From Bacteroidia bacterium (GTDB lineage: Bacteria; Bacteroidota; Bacteroidia; B-17B0; Aurantibacillaceae): a stretch of 64,000 bases of DNA. The stretch is taken from NCBI GenBank assembly GCA_026003255.1, contig BPGX01000003.1, positions 124,001-188,000 on the forward strand, in the 5' to 3' direction. Every line of letters begins with the position of its first letter. Position 1 is the first letter of the stretch. A program made the position numbers and the translations under genes. Under the pieces are notes generated by a model that did not search any database, was not told the DNA's origin, and saw nothing but the letters and a program-made list of their open reading frames with translations. Below, piece after piece: positions 38,890 to 47,297 of the stretch.

Positions 38890-39649
38890 GTGAAGTATAA
38901 AAATCATTCATTTGTTTTTTTAGTTTTATTATTGAACAATGTTATCTGTTTTTCACAACAGAAGAAAAATGTTTTTAAACAAACGCAAATGAATTATCCT
39001 GTTGTGAAAGCAATCTATGAAAAACACTGGATTAGTTTAGAGGATAGTTTGCAAGCACATATAAATTTCAGTAGATAGTTTTAATATCTACATTAGAGTT
39101 TTCAAGTATGAAAGTGAAATGGAAGTATGGTTAAAGAATAGTGGTGAAGTTAGATATAAATTGTTTAAAACTTTTCCTCTTTGTGCCATTAGTGGTAATT
39201 TGGGCCCAAAGAAATACAATAGAGATGGCCAAATACCGGAAGGTTTTTATGAAGTAACAAATTTTAATCCCAAAGACAAGTATAAATATCTTGCCATGAA
39301 AATCAGTTTTCCTAATGTTGTAGATAGAGAAATAGCGGAAGAACCATTGACGACAAATATTTTTATTCATGGGACGTGTGAAACTACGGCGGATATTGTA
39401 TTGGACAAAGAAGATATGGAACAATTGTATATTTTGTGTGTAGAAGCAAGAAATAGAAAAGAAACAATATATGTAGATATTTATCCGTTTAGATTTACAA
39501 AAGAAAATGAAGAAATGATGAAAAGTTTCCCCAAAAAAACATTACGTTTCTGGTCAAATATCCGGGATGCTTATTTGTATTTTGAAGAAAATTTCTGGTT
39601 ACCGAGAATTAATGCGAACAACAAGGGTCAATATATTTACGAAGAATGA
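38890..39649 (+). pseudogene. Decayed L,D-transpeptidase (YafK/YkuD-like), frameshifted and missing catalytic Cys
   Basis: A GTG start gives a signal peptide (KYKNHSFVFLVLLLNNVICFSQ) and reads to a stop at 39078. With one base fewer near 39075 the frame continues as SVDSFNIYIRVFKYESEMEVW into the 39119-39649 ORF. That part has the fold's landmarks: PLCAISGNLGPKKYNRDGQIPEGFYEV and IFIHGTCETTADI. In active relatives the segment after HG reads with a Gly-Cys where this protein has Ala-Asp (TTADIVL), so the catalytic Cys seems to be lost. The gene overlaps the xerC/D start (ATGA). Confidence 0.65.
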
Positions 39650-40563
39650 AATCAAATGAAGAACTAATTAAGGGCTTTCAATCGTATTTATCTATTGAAA
39701 AAAATTTATCTCAAAATACGATTGATGCTTATTTGAGGGATATTCAAAAGTTAATTGTTTTTTTAAGTGAAAATTTTTCTAATGTTCAATTGATAAATGT
39801 TCATTCTTCCCATCTTGAAGATTTTATTAAAACATTAGTAAACATTGAGTTGGATGCTGCTTCTATCAATCGCATTATTTCAGGGGTAAAAGCATTTTAT
39901 AATTATTTAAACTATGTTGGTGTTTTGGAATTTTTACCAACAGAAAATATTGAGATTCTTAAAACAAGACGAAAGTTGCCAGTCGTTTTGTCGGTTGAGG
40001 AGGTTGAGGCATTATTAAAACAAATTGATAGAAGCACAGTAGAAGGTGAGAGGAATTATGCGATTATTGAAACGATGTATGGATGTGGGCTACGAGTTTC
40101 TGAGTTAACGCAATTGAAAATAAGTAGTATTAACTTTAAAGAAGATTATATAATTGTAACAGGGAAAGGAAATAAAGAGCGATTGGTACCGATGGGAATA
40201 CCTGTAAAAAAAGCGATTTTGAATTATTATGAAAATTATAGGAAACATTTGAAGCCACAAAGAAAATACGAAGATATTTTGTATTTGAATAAATTCAATA
40301 GGCCATTGAGTCGTGTGATGGTATTTTATATTATTAAAGATTTAGCAAGTAAAGCAGGTATTAAAAAAGAAATTAGTCCGCACACTTTAAGACATTCCTT
40401 TGCGACACATTTAATGGAAGGAGGAGCAAATATTCGTGTTGTTCAGGAATTACTGGGGCATGCAAGCATTACTACTACGGAGATTTATACTCATTTAGAC
40501 AGAGAATATTTAAGGGAAAACATTTTAAGTTATCATCCGAGAAACCGAAAATTAAAGGAATAG
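39646..40563 (+). CDS. Tyrosine recombinase, XerC/XerD family
   Basis: The 305-residue protein has an N-terminal SAM-like core-binding domain (YLSIEKNLSQNTIDAYLRDI) and a C-terminal catalytic domain. The catalytic set is complete: Arg in GCGLRVSEL (about 149), Lys in VTGKGNKERLVP, HxxR in SPHTLRHSFATH (about 247), His in LLGHASITTTEIYTH, and Tyr about 280. XerC/XerD resolve chromosome dimers at dif. The closeness to XerD is by eye. The stop-start overlap with the upstream ORF is 4 bases. Confidence 0.92.
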   Translation: MKSNEELIKGFQSYLSIEKNLSQNTIDAYLRDIQKLIVFLSENFSNVQLINVHSSHLEDFIKTLVNIELDAASINRIISGVKAFYNYLNYVGVLEFLPTENIEILKTRRKLPVVLSVEEVEALLKQIDRSTVEGERNYAIIETMYGCGLRVSELTQLKISSINFKEDYIIVTGKGNKERLVPMGIPVKKAILNYYENYRKHLKPQRKYEDILYLNKFNRPLSRVMVFYIIKDLASKAGIKKEISPHTLRHSFATHLMEGGANIRVVQELLGHASITTTEIYTHLDREYLRENILSYHPRNRKLKE

Positions 40564-40597
40564 CATTTAATTTATTTAATTTGTCTCCATAGAATTT

Positions 40598-41743
40598 ATG
40601 CAGAAGTTATGTATTATATCCGTTATATCTGATGTTTATACTGACCAGAGGGTATTGAGGACAGTTGAAGCATTGAAAGAATTGAATTATGAATGTAAAG
40701 TAATTGGAAGAAAGACAGGTAAAACACAGAAGTTCAAAGGTAATTTTGATTTTACTTTAAATCATTTGAATCCGTTCTTTAAGAAAGGGGTTGGGATGTA
40801 TGTAATGTTTAATGTATTGCTTTTTTTTAGATTATTAAACTATGCTTTGCAGTTCAAAAAAAATAGAATGTTATTGTATGTAAATGACTTAGATACTTTA
40901 TTGCCTAATTATATTATTTCAAAATTGTTTGGATTACCTATAGTATACGACTCACATGAATTGTTTACAGAAGTGCCTGAATTACAAAACAGAAAATTTA
41001 AGAAGAAAATTTGGGAAATAGTCGAAAAATCAATTGTTCCAAAGTTGCCTTTTGCTATTACTGTGAATGATAGTATTGCCGAGTGGTATAACAAGAAATA
41101 TCGTGTACCATTTTTTGTTGTAAGAAATATCTCAAAAATTCCGGTAGATAGTCCAATTAAATCTCGTAGTGAATTAGGTTTACCAGAGGATAAGTTTATT
41201 ATTATTTTACAGGGGACTGGCATAAATGTACAGCGAGGAGCAGAAGAATTAGTGGAAGCAATGCAATATTTAGATACGAGTTATTTGCTGTTGATTATAG
41301 GAGGAGGTGATGTGATTGAAAAGTTGAAACGAATGGTTGAAGAATTAAAATTAAAGGAAAAAGTATGGATAAAAAATAGAATGCCTGCAGATGATTTATA
41401 CCATTATACCTATAACGCATCTATTGGTGTAAGTATTGATAAACCCAATAATCTGAACTATTTGTATAGTTTACCCAATAAAATTTTTAGTTACATTCAT
41501 GCGCATATTCCCATTTTAGCGAGTCGATTACCTGAAATTGAAAAAATTATTTTGAAATATAATATCGGTGCATTTATTGAAAATCATAATCCGCAGCATA
41601 TTGCGATGAGGATAAAGGAGATGATGTATAGTGATCAATATCCAATATGGAAACAAAACACATTTGTAGCAGCGGAAGAATTATGTTGGAAGAAGGAAAA
41701 AGAAGTTTTAAAAACAATTTTAAGAAAGTATATTAATCCTTAA
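40598..41743 (+). CDS. Glycosyltransferase, GT4-like (GT-B fold)
   Basis: The 381-residue protein has an N-terminal domain with YDSHELFTEVPELQNR, typical of one Bacteroidota group of GT4 proteins. The C-terminal domain has IILQGTGINVQRGAEELVEAM, LLIIGGGDVIEKLKRMVEEL, and a nucleotide-sugar region around ASIGVSIDKPNNLNYLYSLPNKIFSYIHAHIPILAS. It lacks a signal peptide. The donor and acceptor are unknown; the following UDP-glucuronate decarboxylase gene (22 bases downstream) suggests polysaccharide or LPS synthesis with UDP-xylose or similar. Confidence 0.85.
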   Translation: MQKLCIISVISDVYTDQRVLRTVEALKELNYECKVIGRKTGKTQKFKGNFDFTLNHLNPFFKKGVGMYVMFNVLLFFRLLNYALQFKKNRMLLYVNDLDTLLPNYIISKLFGLPIVYDSHELFTEVPELQNRKFKKKIWEIVEKSIVPKLPFAITVNDSIAEWYNKKYRVPFFVVRNISKIPVDSPIKSRSELGLPEDKFIIILQGTGINVQRGAEELVEAMQYLDTSYLLLIIGGGDVIEKLKRMVEELKLKEKVWIKNRMPADDLYHYTYNASIGVSIDKPNNLNYLYSLPNKIFSYIHAHIPILASRLPEIEKIILKYNIGAFIENHNPQHIAMRIKEMMYSDQYPIWKQNTFVAAEELCWKKEKEVLKTILRKYINP

Positions 41744-41764
41744 TTTGCAGCAAAATTTTTTAGT

Positions 41765-42757
41765 ATGTCAAAAAAACGAGTTTTAATTACAGGGGCTGCG
41801 GGCTTTTTAGGTTCTCATTTGTGTGATAGATTTATAAATGAAGGATTTCATGTTATTGGAATGGATAATTTAATTACAGGTGACTTACATAATATTGAAC
41901 ATTTATTCAGACATCCATATTTTGAGTTTTATCATCACGATGTTACGAAATTTGTATTTGTGCCTGGCGAATTACATTATATTCTTCATTTTGCTTCTCC
42001 TGCCAGTCCTATTGATTATTTGAAAATACCAATTCAGACCTTAAAAGTATCATCACTTGGAACGCATAATATATTAGGATTAGCAAGAGTAAAAAAAGCA
42101 AGAGTATTGGTAGCATCAACAAGTGAAGTGTATGGAGATCCATTGGTACATCCGCAAAACGAGAGTTATTGGGGCAATGTGAATCCCATTGGAGTGAGAG
42201 GATGTTATGATGAAGCCAAACGTTTTATGGAAGCACTCACGATGGCATATCACAGAACGCATGGCTTAGAAACACGGATAGTAAGAATTTTTAATACTTA
42301 TGGTCCCAGAATGCGTTTGAACGATGGAAGAGTGTTACCTACCTTTATTTCTCAAGCACTGAGAGGAGAAGATTTAACCATGTATGGTGATGGCAGTCAA
42401 ACGAGAAGTTTTTGTTATGTAGATGATTTGATTGAGGGAATTTTCAGGTTGTTGTTTAGTGATTATCATTTGCCTGTAAATCTTGGAAATCCAGAAGAAA
42501 TTAGTATTCGTGAATTTGGTGAGGAGATATTAAAATTAACGGGAAGTAAGAGTAAGTTAATATCTTTACCACCGATGCAGGATGATCCTAAACAAAGAAA
42601 ACCAGATATTAGTTTAGCAAAGAAAATATTGGATTGGGAACCAAAGATTAGTCGTCAGGAAGGATTGAAAAAAACTTTAGAATATTTTAAATCGTTACCA
42701 AGAGAGAAATTATTAGCAGAAAAAGAGTTTAAGGACTTAGAAAAGTGGAATAGGTAA
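41765..42757 (+). CDS. UDP-glucuronate decarboxylase (UDP-xylose synthase), extended SDR
   Basis: The 330-residue protein has the NAD-binding [14 protein letters not shown], the UXS signature [21 protein letters not shown], and the active site STSEVYGDP. The catalytic YxxxK is in GCYDEAKRF (about 148-152). Other conserved segments are [19 protein letters not shown] and [15 protein letters not shown]. It converts UDP-GlcA to UDP-xylose. It is close in type to the bacterial/plant UXS family rather than ArnA. Confidence 0.92.
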   Translation: MSKKRVLITGAAGFLGSHLCDRFINEGFHVIGMDNLITGDLHNIEHLFRHPYFEFYHHDVTKFVFVPGELHYILHFASPASPIDYLKIPIQTLKVSSLGTHNILGLARVKKARVLVASTSEVYGDPLVHPQNESYWGNVNPIGVRGCYDEAKRFMEALTMAYHRTHGLETRIVRIFNTYGPRMRLNDGRVLPTFISQALRGEDLTMYGDGSQTRSFCYVDDLIEGIFRLLFSDYHLPVNLGNPEEISIREFGEEILKLTGSKSKLISLPPMQDDPKQRKPDISLAKKILDWEPKISRQEGLKKTLEYFKSLPREKLLAEKEFKDLEKWNR

Positions 42758-42822
42758 GATTTATCTATATTATAAGTTACAAATGGTACTTTAAGTATAA
42801 TGAAAGTTTAGTTTTTTATTTT

Positions 42823-44742
42823 TTACTTTGCTTTCAAGTCAAATTCAACTCTTCTATTTACTGCATGTTCGTCATCTGTGCAAGGAACACCGTTTTTGCA
42901 GTGATTAAGGATTTTTTCTTCACCGAATCCGAATGCTGATATTCTACTTGAATCAATGCCTTTTTCAATCAGATAATTTTTTACTGCCTGTGCACGTTTT
43001 TGACTTAATTCTAAATTATATTTATCATCTGCACGACTGTCCGTATAAGCACGAATCTCTATATTGTATTGAGGATTAGAAATAAGTGTTACTACAATTT
43101 TTTTCAAAACTTTTTCCGCTTCTGGTGTGATGTTATATTTATTTGTTTCAAAATAAATGTGTTCAGTAATAGTAGGTATATTTTTATTTTTTAACTTTAA
43201 AGAAGAGATATTCAACCATGGGTCTTCGCTATAAATCTCATTTAATTTTTTTTGTTCATAATCTAAAAGATTAAAGATAAAAGGATTGTTTTTAACCATG
43301 TATAATAACTTGACTAATTGGTCATTGGAAGAATAGAGTAAGATTTTTGAACTTGTTACAATGCTGTTAGAAGGGTCATAGAATTTGAATGAGTATTTCA
43401 TATAAGGAACAAAAGCGAATATGAAAGAACCGAAATTATCGGTGATGGTGCTATCCATTACTTTACCGTTTTCATTAATAAGAAATATTTTAAGGTCAGG
43501 GATAGGATTATTCGTATTTTCATTGTATACTTTTCCTTTAATATTCATTTTAAGTAATGATTCATTAATAAGCAGATTGTCAAATTTCTTATTGTTGTCC
43601 GCTCTAAATGAGCAAACAAGTTGATTGGTTCCGATACTACTGTCTATTTCACAAACCGGTTCATCTAAATTATTATACAACATTGCTTTGTAAGGTTTTT
43701 TGAAAGCATCTTTTCTAACCGCAATTTGGTAAACATTTCCAGGTTTAATATCTTGAAATACAAATGCACCGAAGATGTTTGTTTTTGTACTTTGAATAAT
43801 TGTGCCGTTTTGATTTAATAAAAACACGGTTTCTTCGGAGTGAAATGCTACAGATGTATCACTTTCTTTGTAGATTTTTCCGCCGATAAAAAAACTAAAC
43901 CGATTGTCTATTAAAGAACGAATTAAAGTGTTTGTTAGAGGTATTTCAACTTTTGTGTCTGTAATTTTTGTTTCGTATAAAAGATTTTTTTTAGAATCTG
44001 CTAAAACCAAAGTTTTTCCGATGGCTTCTTTTTCTTTTATGTCAATGAAAAGCGATTTTGCACTGTCGGCGTACACTTTATTAAAAAAGAATTGTCCGAA
44101 ATTATTGGTTTGTTTGGCAAAATAGGGCGTGTTATTGATTTTATATAAGACAATATCTTTTTTAGAAAGTGGGGTAGAGTTGTTTCCCGACTTAATAAAA
44201 ATTGTACCAGCCCAGTTGTAGGGAATTTTAATGGGTTTACTTACTTCTGTATCATTTTCAACATCTTCTTTAAATATTTTTTTTAGGATCATGTCATTGT
44301 ATGCTTTATCATCTTCAAACCTTTTATCTTTAAAGATAATTCTATGTACAGGATGATTATTTAAAACATTTACATCTACATTTGTTTCAGAAGAAGGAAT
44401 AAACTCTATGTCCATTTCATAATAATAATTATTATAGGTATCATTTTCGGACATATTATTTCCAATAATTTCAAAAAACATTTTGTAAACCTTTGGGTGT
44501 GAAAAATAGATTCTGTAATTATTTCCGGTTTCAAATTCTAATTTTATGTCACTTGAGTTTTTTGAATTTAGGGTTTCAATTAGTTGATTTTTAGCCATGT
44601 CAAAGACAGAAACTTCAACATTGTTCAATGGCTGGTCGTTTAATATAAAATGTGCTGTAAATTTTAGTTCTTGTGCATTCAATACAAATGAACAGCTGAT
44701 TAAAAATAACACAAATGATATAAAAGAAGGGATATATTTCAT
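42823..44742 (-). CDS. OmpA family protein with CarboxypepD-reg-like repeats
   Basis: The 639-residue protein has a signal peptide (FISFVLFLISCSFVLNAQ). Several beta-sandwich repeats follow, each ending with a 'DNFGSFIFAFV' or 'TNIFGAFVFQDIKPGNVYQIAVRK'-type segment, resembling carboxypeptidase-regulatory domains. The C-terminal OmpA domain starts at IYFETNKYNITPEA (about 545), keeps the DAP-binding Asp and Arg (RAYTDSRADDKYN; LSQKRAQAV), and ends VNRRVEFDLKAK. It presumably sits in the periplasm or outer membrane and binds peptidoglycan. The CAAATGTA at 44750 leaves only 7 bases between -7 box and ATG. Confidence 0.85.
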   Translation of the reverse strand: MKYIPSFISFVLFLISCSFVLNAQELKFTAHFILNDQPLNNVEVSVFDMAKNQLIETLNSKNSSDIKLEFETGNNYRIYFSHPKVYKMFFEIIGNNMSENDTYNNYYYEMDIEFIPSSETNVDVNVLNNHPVHRIIFKDKRFEDDKAYNDMILKKIFKEDVENDTEVSKPIKIPYNWAGTIFIKSGNNSTPLSKKDIVLYKINNTPYFAKQTNNFGQFFFNKVYADSAKSLFIDIKEKEAIGKTLVLADSKKNLLYETKITDTKVEIPLTNTLIRSLIDNRFSFFIGGKIYKESDTSVAFHSEETVFLLNQNGTIIQSTKTNIFGAFVFQDIKPGNVYQIAVRKDAFKKPYKAMLYNNLDEPVCEIDSSIGTNQLVCSFRADNNKKFDNLLINESLLKMNIKGKVYNENTNNPIPDLKIFLINENGKVMDSTITDNFGSFIFAFVPYMKYSFKFYDPSNSIVTSSKILLYSSNDQLVKLLYMVKNNPFIFNLLDYEQKKLNEIYSEDPWLNISSLKLKNKNIPTITEHIYFETNKYNITPEAEKVLKKIVVTLISNPQYNIEIRAYTDSRADDKYNLELSQKRAQAVKNYLIEKGIDSSRISAFGFGEEKILNHCKNGVPCTDDEHAVNRRVEFDLKAK

Positions 44743-44749
44743 ATTGAGG

Positions 44750-44757
44750 CAAATGTA
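44750..44757 (-). promoter_or_regulatory. -7 box very near the OmpA gene start
   Basis: On the minus strand this reads TACATTTG. Its end is 7 bases before the ATG at 44742, so the transcript would be leaderless or nearly so. Confidence 0.5.
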
Positions 44758-44764
44758 AATAATT

Positions 44765-45436
44765 TTATGGAGTAGAAAGTGCTACTGGTAAAATTTTTCC
44801 ATTAAAAAATTTGTGTCCATTTAAGGCAAACCATGTTATGAACTCTGCCATTTCACTGGAAGAGAGTGGTGCTTTGTATTCTGGAAATGCTTGCGATAAC
44901 ATTTCCGTTTGAACAGCACCCAATGCTAATGCGTTACATTTTATATTTTCATTTTTAAATTCTTCGGCTAAACATTCTGTGAGAATACTTAATGCACCTT
45001 TTGAGGAAGAATAAGCCGATAATCCGGGGAACTTTTGTGTACCCGTAACGCCGCCCATACTACTGATATTTACAATATGTGCCTGCGGAGATTTTTTGAG
45101 ATAATTCAATAAACCTTGAATCCAATAAAATGGCGCAAAAACATTTGTTTGGTAAATTTCAAACAATTCTTGTTCGGAGATAGTTTCAAATTTTTTATTA
45201 ACTAACCGTCCGGCATTGTTGATTAGAATATCTAATGGAAAATGATTTTTATCTAAATAATCTTGACAAGTTTGAAGTGTTGATTTTAAATTAATATCAC
45301 CATTAACTTGAAAAATATGAGGATGTGAGTAAGGAATAGCATTTCTGGATACTGCAATGATGTGATGATTTTGAGATAATCGTTTCACTAATTCCAGTCC
45401 TATTCCTTTGGAACAACCAGTAATTAATATTACCAT
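44765..45436 (-). CDS. Short-chain dehydrogenase/reductase (SDR)
   Basis: The 223-residue classical SDR has the cofactor motif TGCSKGIGLELV (about 6-17), NNAG in LINNAGRLVNK, the catalytic Ser in IVNISSMGG, and YxxxK in LSAYSSSKGALS. It ends in LALGAVQTEMLSQ and a short C-terminal stretch. Substrate and pathway are unknown. It is transcribed in the same direction as the OmpA gene, 22 bases upstream of it. Confidence 0.88.
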   Translation of the reverse strand: MVILITGCSKGIGLELVKRLSQNHHIIAVSRNAIPYSHPHIFQVNGDINLKSTLQTCQDYLDKNHFPLDILINNAGRLVNKKFETISEQELFEIYQTNVFAPFYWIQGLLNYLKKSPQAHIVNISSMGGVTGTQKFPGLSAYSSSKGALSILTECLAEEFKNENIKCNALALGAVQTEMLSQAFPEYKAPLSSSEMAEFITWFALNGHKFFNGKILPVALSTP

Positions 45437-45444
45437 AAGTTTTG

Positions 45445-45452
45445 TAAATTTG
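45445..45452 (+). promoter_or_regulatory. -7 box for the 45476 barrel gene
   Basis: TAAATTTG fits TAnnTTTG and precedes the ATG at 45476 by 23 bases. It excludes the in-frame ORF start at 45452, which overlaps the box. Confidence 0.55.
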
Positions 45453-45475
45453 TGGCTAATATAATTTGTATTCTA

Positions 45476-46072
45476 ATGAGTTTCAACAAAAACGTATTCA
45501 TCATTTTTATTATTATTTGTTATGCACAATTATTTTTTTCGCAAAACGATTCAACCTATTTTCAACTTCCTAATGCTCAAAAGAAAGAAAAGCAAAATAG
45601 ATTAGAGAACAAAGAATGGTTGAATAAAATTAGTATCGGAGGAAACTTTGCCTTTTTTGCATCAACAAATGCCTCTTTTGTAGATATTTCACCTTTAATA
45701 GGTTATAGATTAACAGATATGATTTTGGTGGGTGCAGGACCAGTGTATACTTATTACAGTAGCAATCAATATGGTACAAGATTTTCTTTTAATATGTATG
45801 GTTTCAGAACAATGGGTAGAGTGTATTTTTTACAGAGTTTGTTTTTTCAAACAGGATGGGATATTTTGAATAGAAGTATTTATGTAGTAAGATTTAATAC
45901 ACTTCAAAGAGACAGAGTGTGGGTTCAAAATATTTGGTTAGGTGGAGGTGTAAGGTATTCGGTTGGAGGAAATACATATATGTTTACATCCGTTTTGTTT
46001 AATCTTAATGAAAATGAGTATTCGCCTTATCCTAATCCTTATGTTCAGATTGGGATAATCACGGGTTTTTAG
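45476..46072 (+). CDS. Predicted outer-membrane protein of unknown function
   Basis: The 198-residue product has a signal peptide (FIIFIIICYAQLFFSQ). The mature part is rich in beta-strand patterns and glycine (IGGNFAFFASTNASFVDISPLIGYRL; MILVGAGPVYTYYSS; VWVQNIWLGGGVRYSVGG) and ends IITGF with a terminal Phe. It is likely a small outer-membrane barrel. No family was recognised. The start at 45476 is chosen from the promoter and signal peptide. Confidence 0.65.
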   Translation: MSFNKNVFIIFIIICYAQLFFSQNDSTYFQLPNAQKKEKQNRLENKEWLNKISIGGNFAFFASTNASFVDISPLIGYRLTDMILVGAGPVYTYYSSNQYGTRFSFNMYGFRTMGRVYFLQSLFFQTGWDILNRSIYVVRFNTLQRDRVWVQNIWLGGGVRYSVGGNTYMFTSVLFNLNENEYSPYPNPYVQIGIITGF

Positions 46073-46129
46073 TTTGAATTAAAGTTCGGAAATCAACAGA
46101 GTATTTGTCTAATTTGCAGAAAAAAAATA

Positions 46130-47260
46130 ATGCAGTTTAGAATAGATGCAAAAGATAATAACAGAAAAGCAAGGGCAGGAATTATACAAACCGATAGAGG
46201 TGCAATAGAAACGCCTATTTTTATGCCCGTTGGTACGCTGGGCACAGTGAAAGCCGTGCACCAAAGAGAATTGTTGAATGATATAAAAGCACAAATTATT
46301 TTAGGGAACACTTATCATTTGTATTTAAGACCTGGAATGGATGTTTTATTACAAGCAGGCGGGTTGCATGCTTTTAATGGTTGGAAAAAGCCCATACTCA
46401 CAGATAGTGGTGGATTTCAGATTTTTTCCTTATCCAAAATTCGTAAAATAACTGAGGAGGGTGTAACATTTTACTCACATATAGATGGGAGTAAACATTT
46501 CTTCACGCCTGAAAATGTTATGGATATACAACGAATTATTGGTGCTGATTTTATTATGGCTTTTGATGAATGTACGCCATATCCCTGCGATTACTCTTAT
46601 GCAAAAGAATCCTTGAGAATTACACATCATTGGTTGGATAGGTGTTGGGATAGATTTAATAGTACAGAAGCATTATATGGTTTTGAACAGGTATTATTGC
46701 CGATAGTGCAGGGTAGTGTGTATAAGGATTTAAGAATACAAAGCGCTGAGTATGTTTGTACAAAAGATAGTTTTGCGTATGCAATTGGGGGCTTGAGTGT
46801 TGGAGAACCTGCGGATGAGATGTATGAAATGACGAACGTAGTTACAGATATTTTACCAGAACATAAACCAAGATACTTGATGGGAGTTGGTACTCCTGAA
46901 AATATTCTGGAGTGCATAGAGCTTGGGATAGATATGTTTGATTGTGTTATGCCTACCAGAAATGCCCGACACGGGCTGCTTTACACTTATGATGGAATTA
47001 TTAACATCAAAAATAGCAAATGGAAATATGATTTTTCTCCGATAGATGAAAGAGGTATCTGTTATGTAGATACAGAGTATAGTAAAGCATATTTACGACA
47101 TCTGTTCAGTGTGGATGAGATATTGGGAGCGATGATTGCAAGTGTTCACAACCTTGCTTTTTATTTAGATTTGGTGAAAACAGCGCGGAAGAAAATTATT
47201 GAAGGTCAATTTTCAGAATGGAAAAGAGGCATTCTTTCAGATATTACAAGAAAAATCTAA
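46130..47260 (+). CDS. tgt: Queuine/preQ1 tRNA-ribosyltransferase
   Basis: The 376-residue protein has the family landmarks: HQRELLNDIKAQIILGNTYHLYLRPG, LTDSGGFQIFSL with the catalytic region, VQGSVYKDLR, GGLSVGEP, and FDCVMPTRNARHG. It exchanges guanine 34 for preQ1 in tRNAs with GUN anticodons. The zinc site, usually CxCxxC plus a distal His, is mostly absent: the segment reads GICYVDTEYSKAYLRH, retaining one Cys, while the His in ASVHNLAFYL is kept. I recall this as a feature of Bacteroidota Tgt, but have not verified it. Confidence 0.93.
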   Translation: MQFRIDAKDNNRKARAGIIQTDRGAIETPIFMPVGTLGTVKAVHQRELLNDIKAQIILGNTYHLYLRPGMDVLLQAGGLHAFNGWKKPILTDSGGFQIFSLSKIRKITEEGVTFYSHIDGSKHFFTPENVMDIQRIIGADFIMAFDECTPYPCDYSYAKESLRITHHWLDRCWDRFNSTEALYGFEQVLLPIVQGSVYKDLRIQSAEYVCTKDSFAYAIGGLSVGEPADEMYEMTNVVTDILPEHKPRYLMGVGTPENILECIELGIDMFDCVMPTRNARHGLLYTYDGIINIKNSKWKYDFSPIDERGICYVDTEYSKAYLRHLFSVDEILGAMIASVHNLAFYLDLVKTARKKIIEGQFSEWKRGILSDITRKI

Positions 47261-47272
47261 TGTTTTAATTTC

Positions 47273-47280
47273 TATCTTTG
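47273..47280 (+). promoter_or_regulatory. -7 box for the ABC exporter
   Basis: TATCTTTG fits TAnnTTTG and ends 17 bases before the ATG at 47298. Confidence 0.6.
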
Positions 47281-47297
47281 CAGCAAAGTTATTTTTG

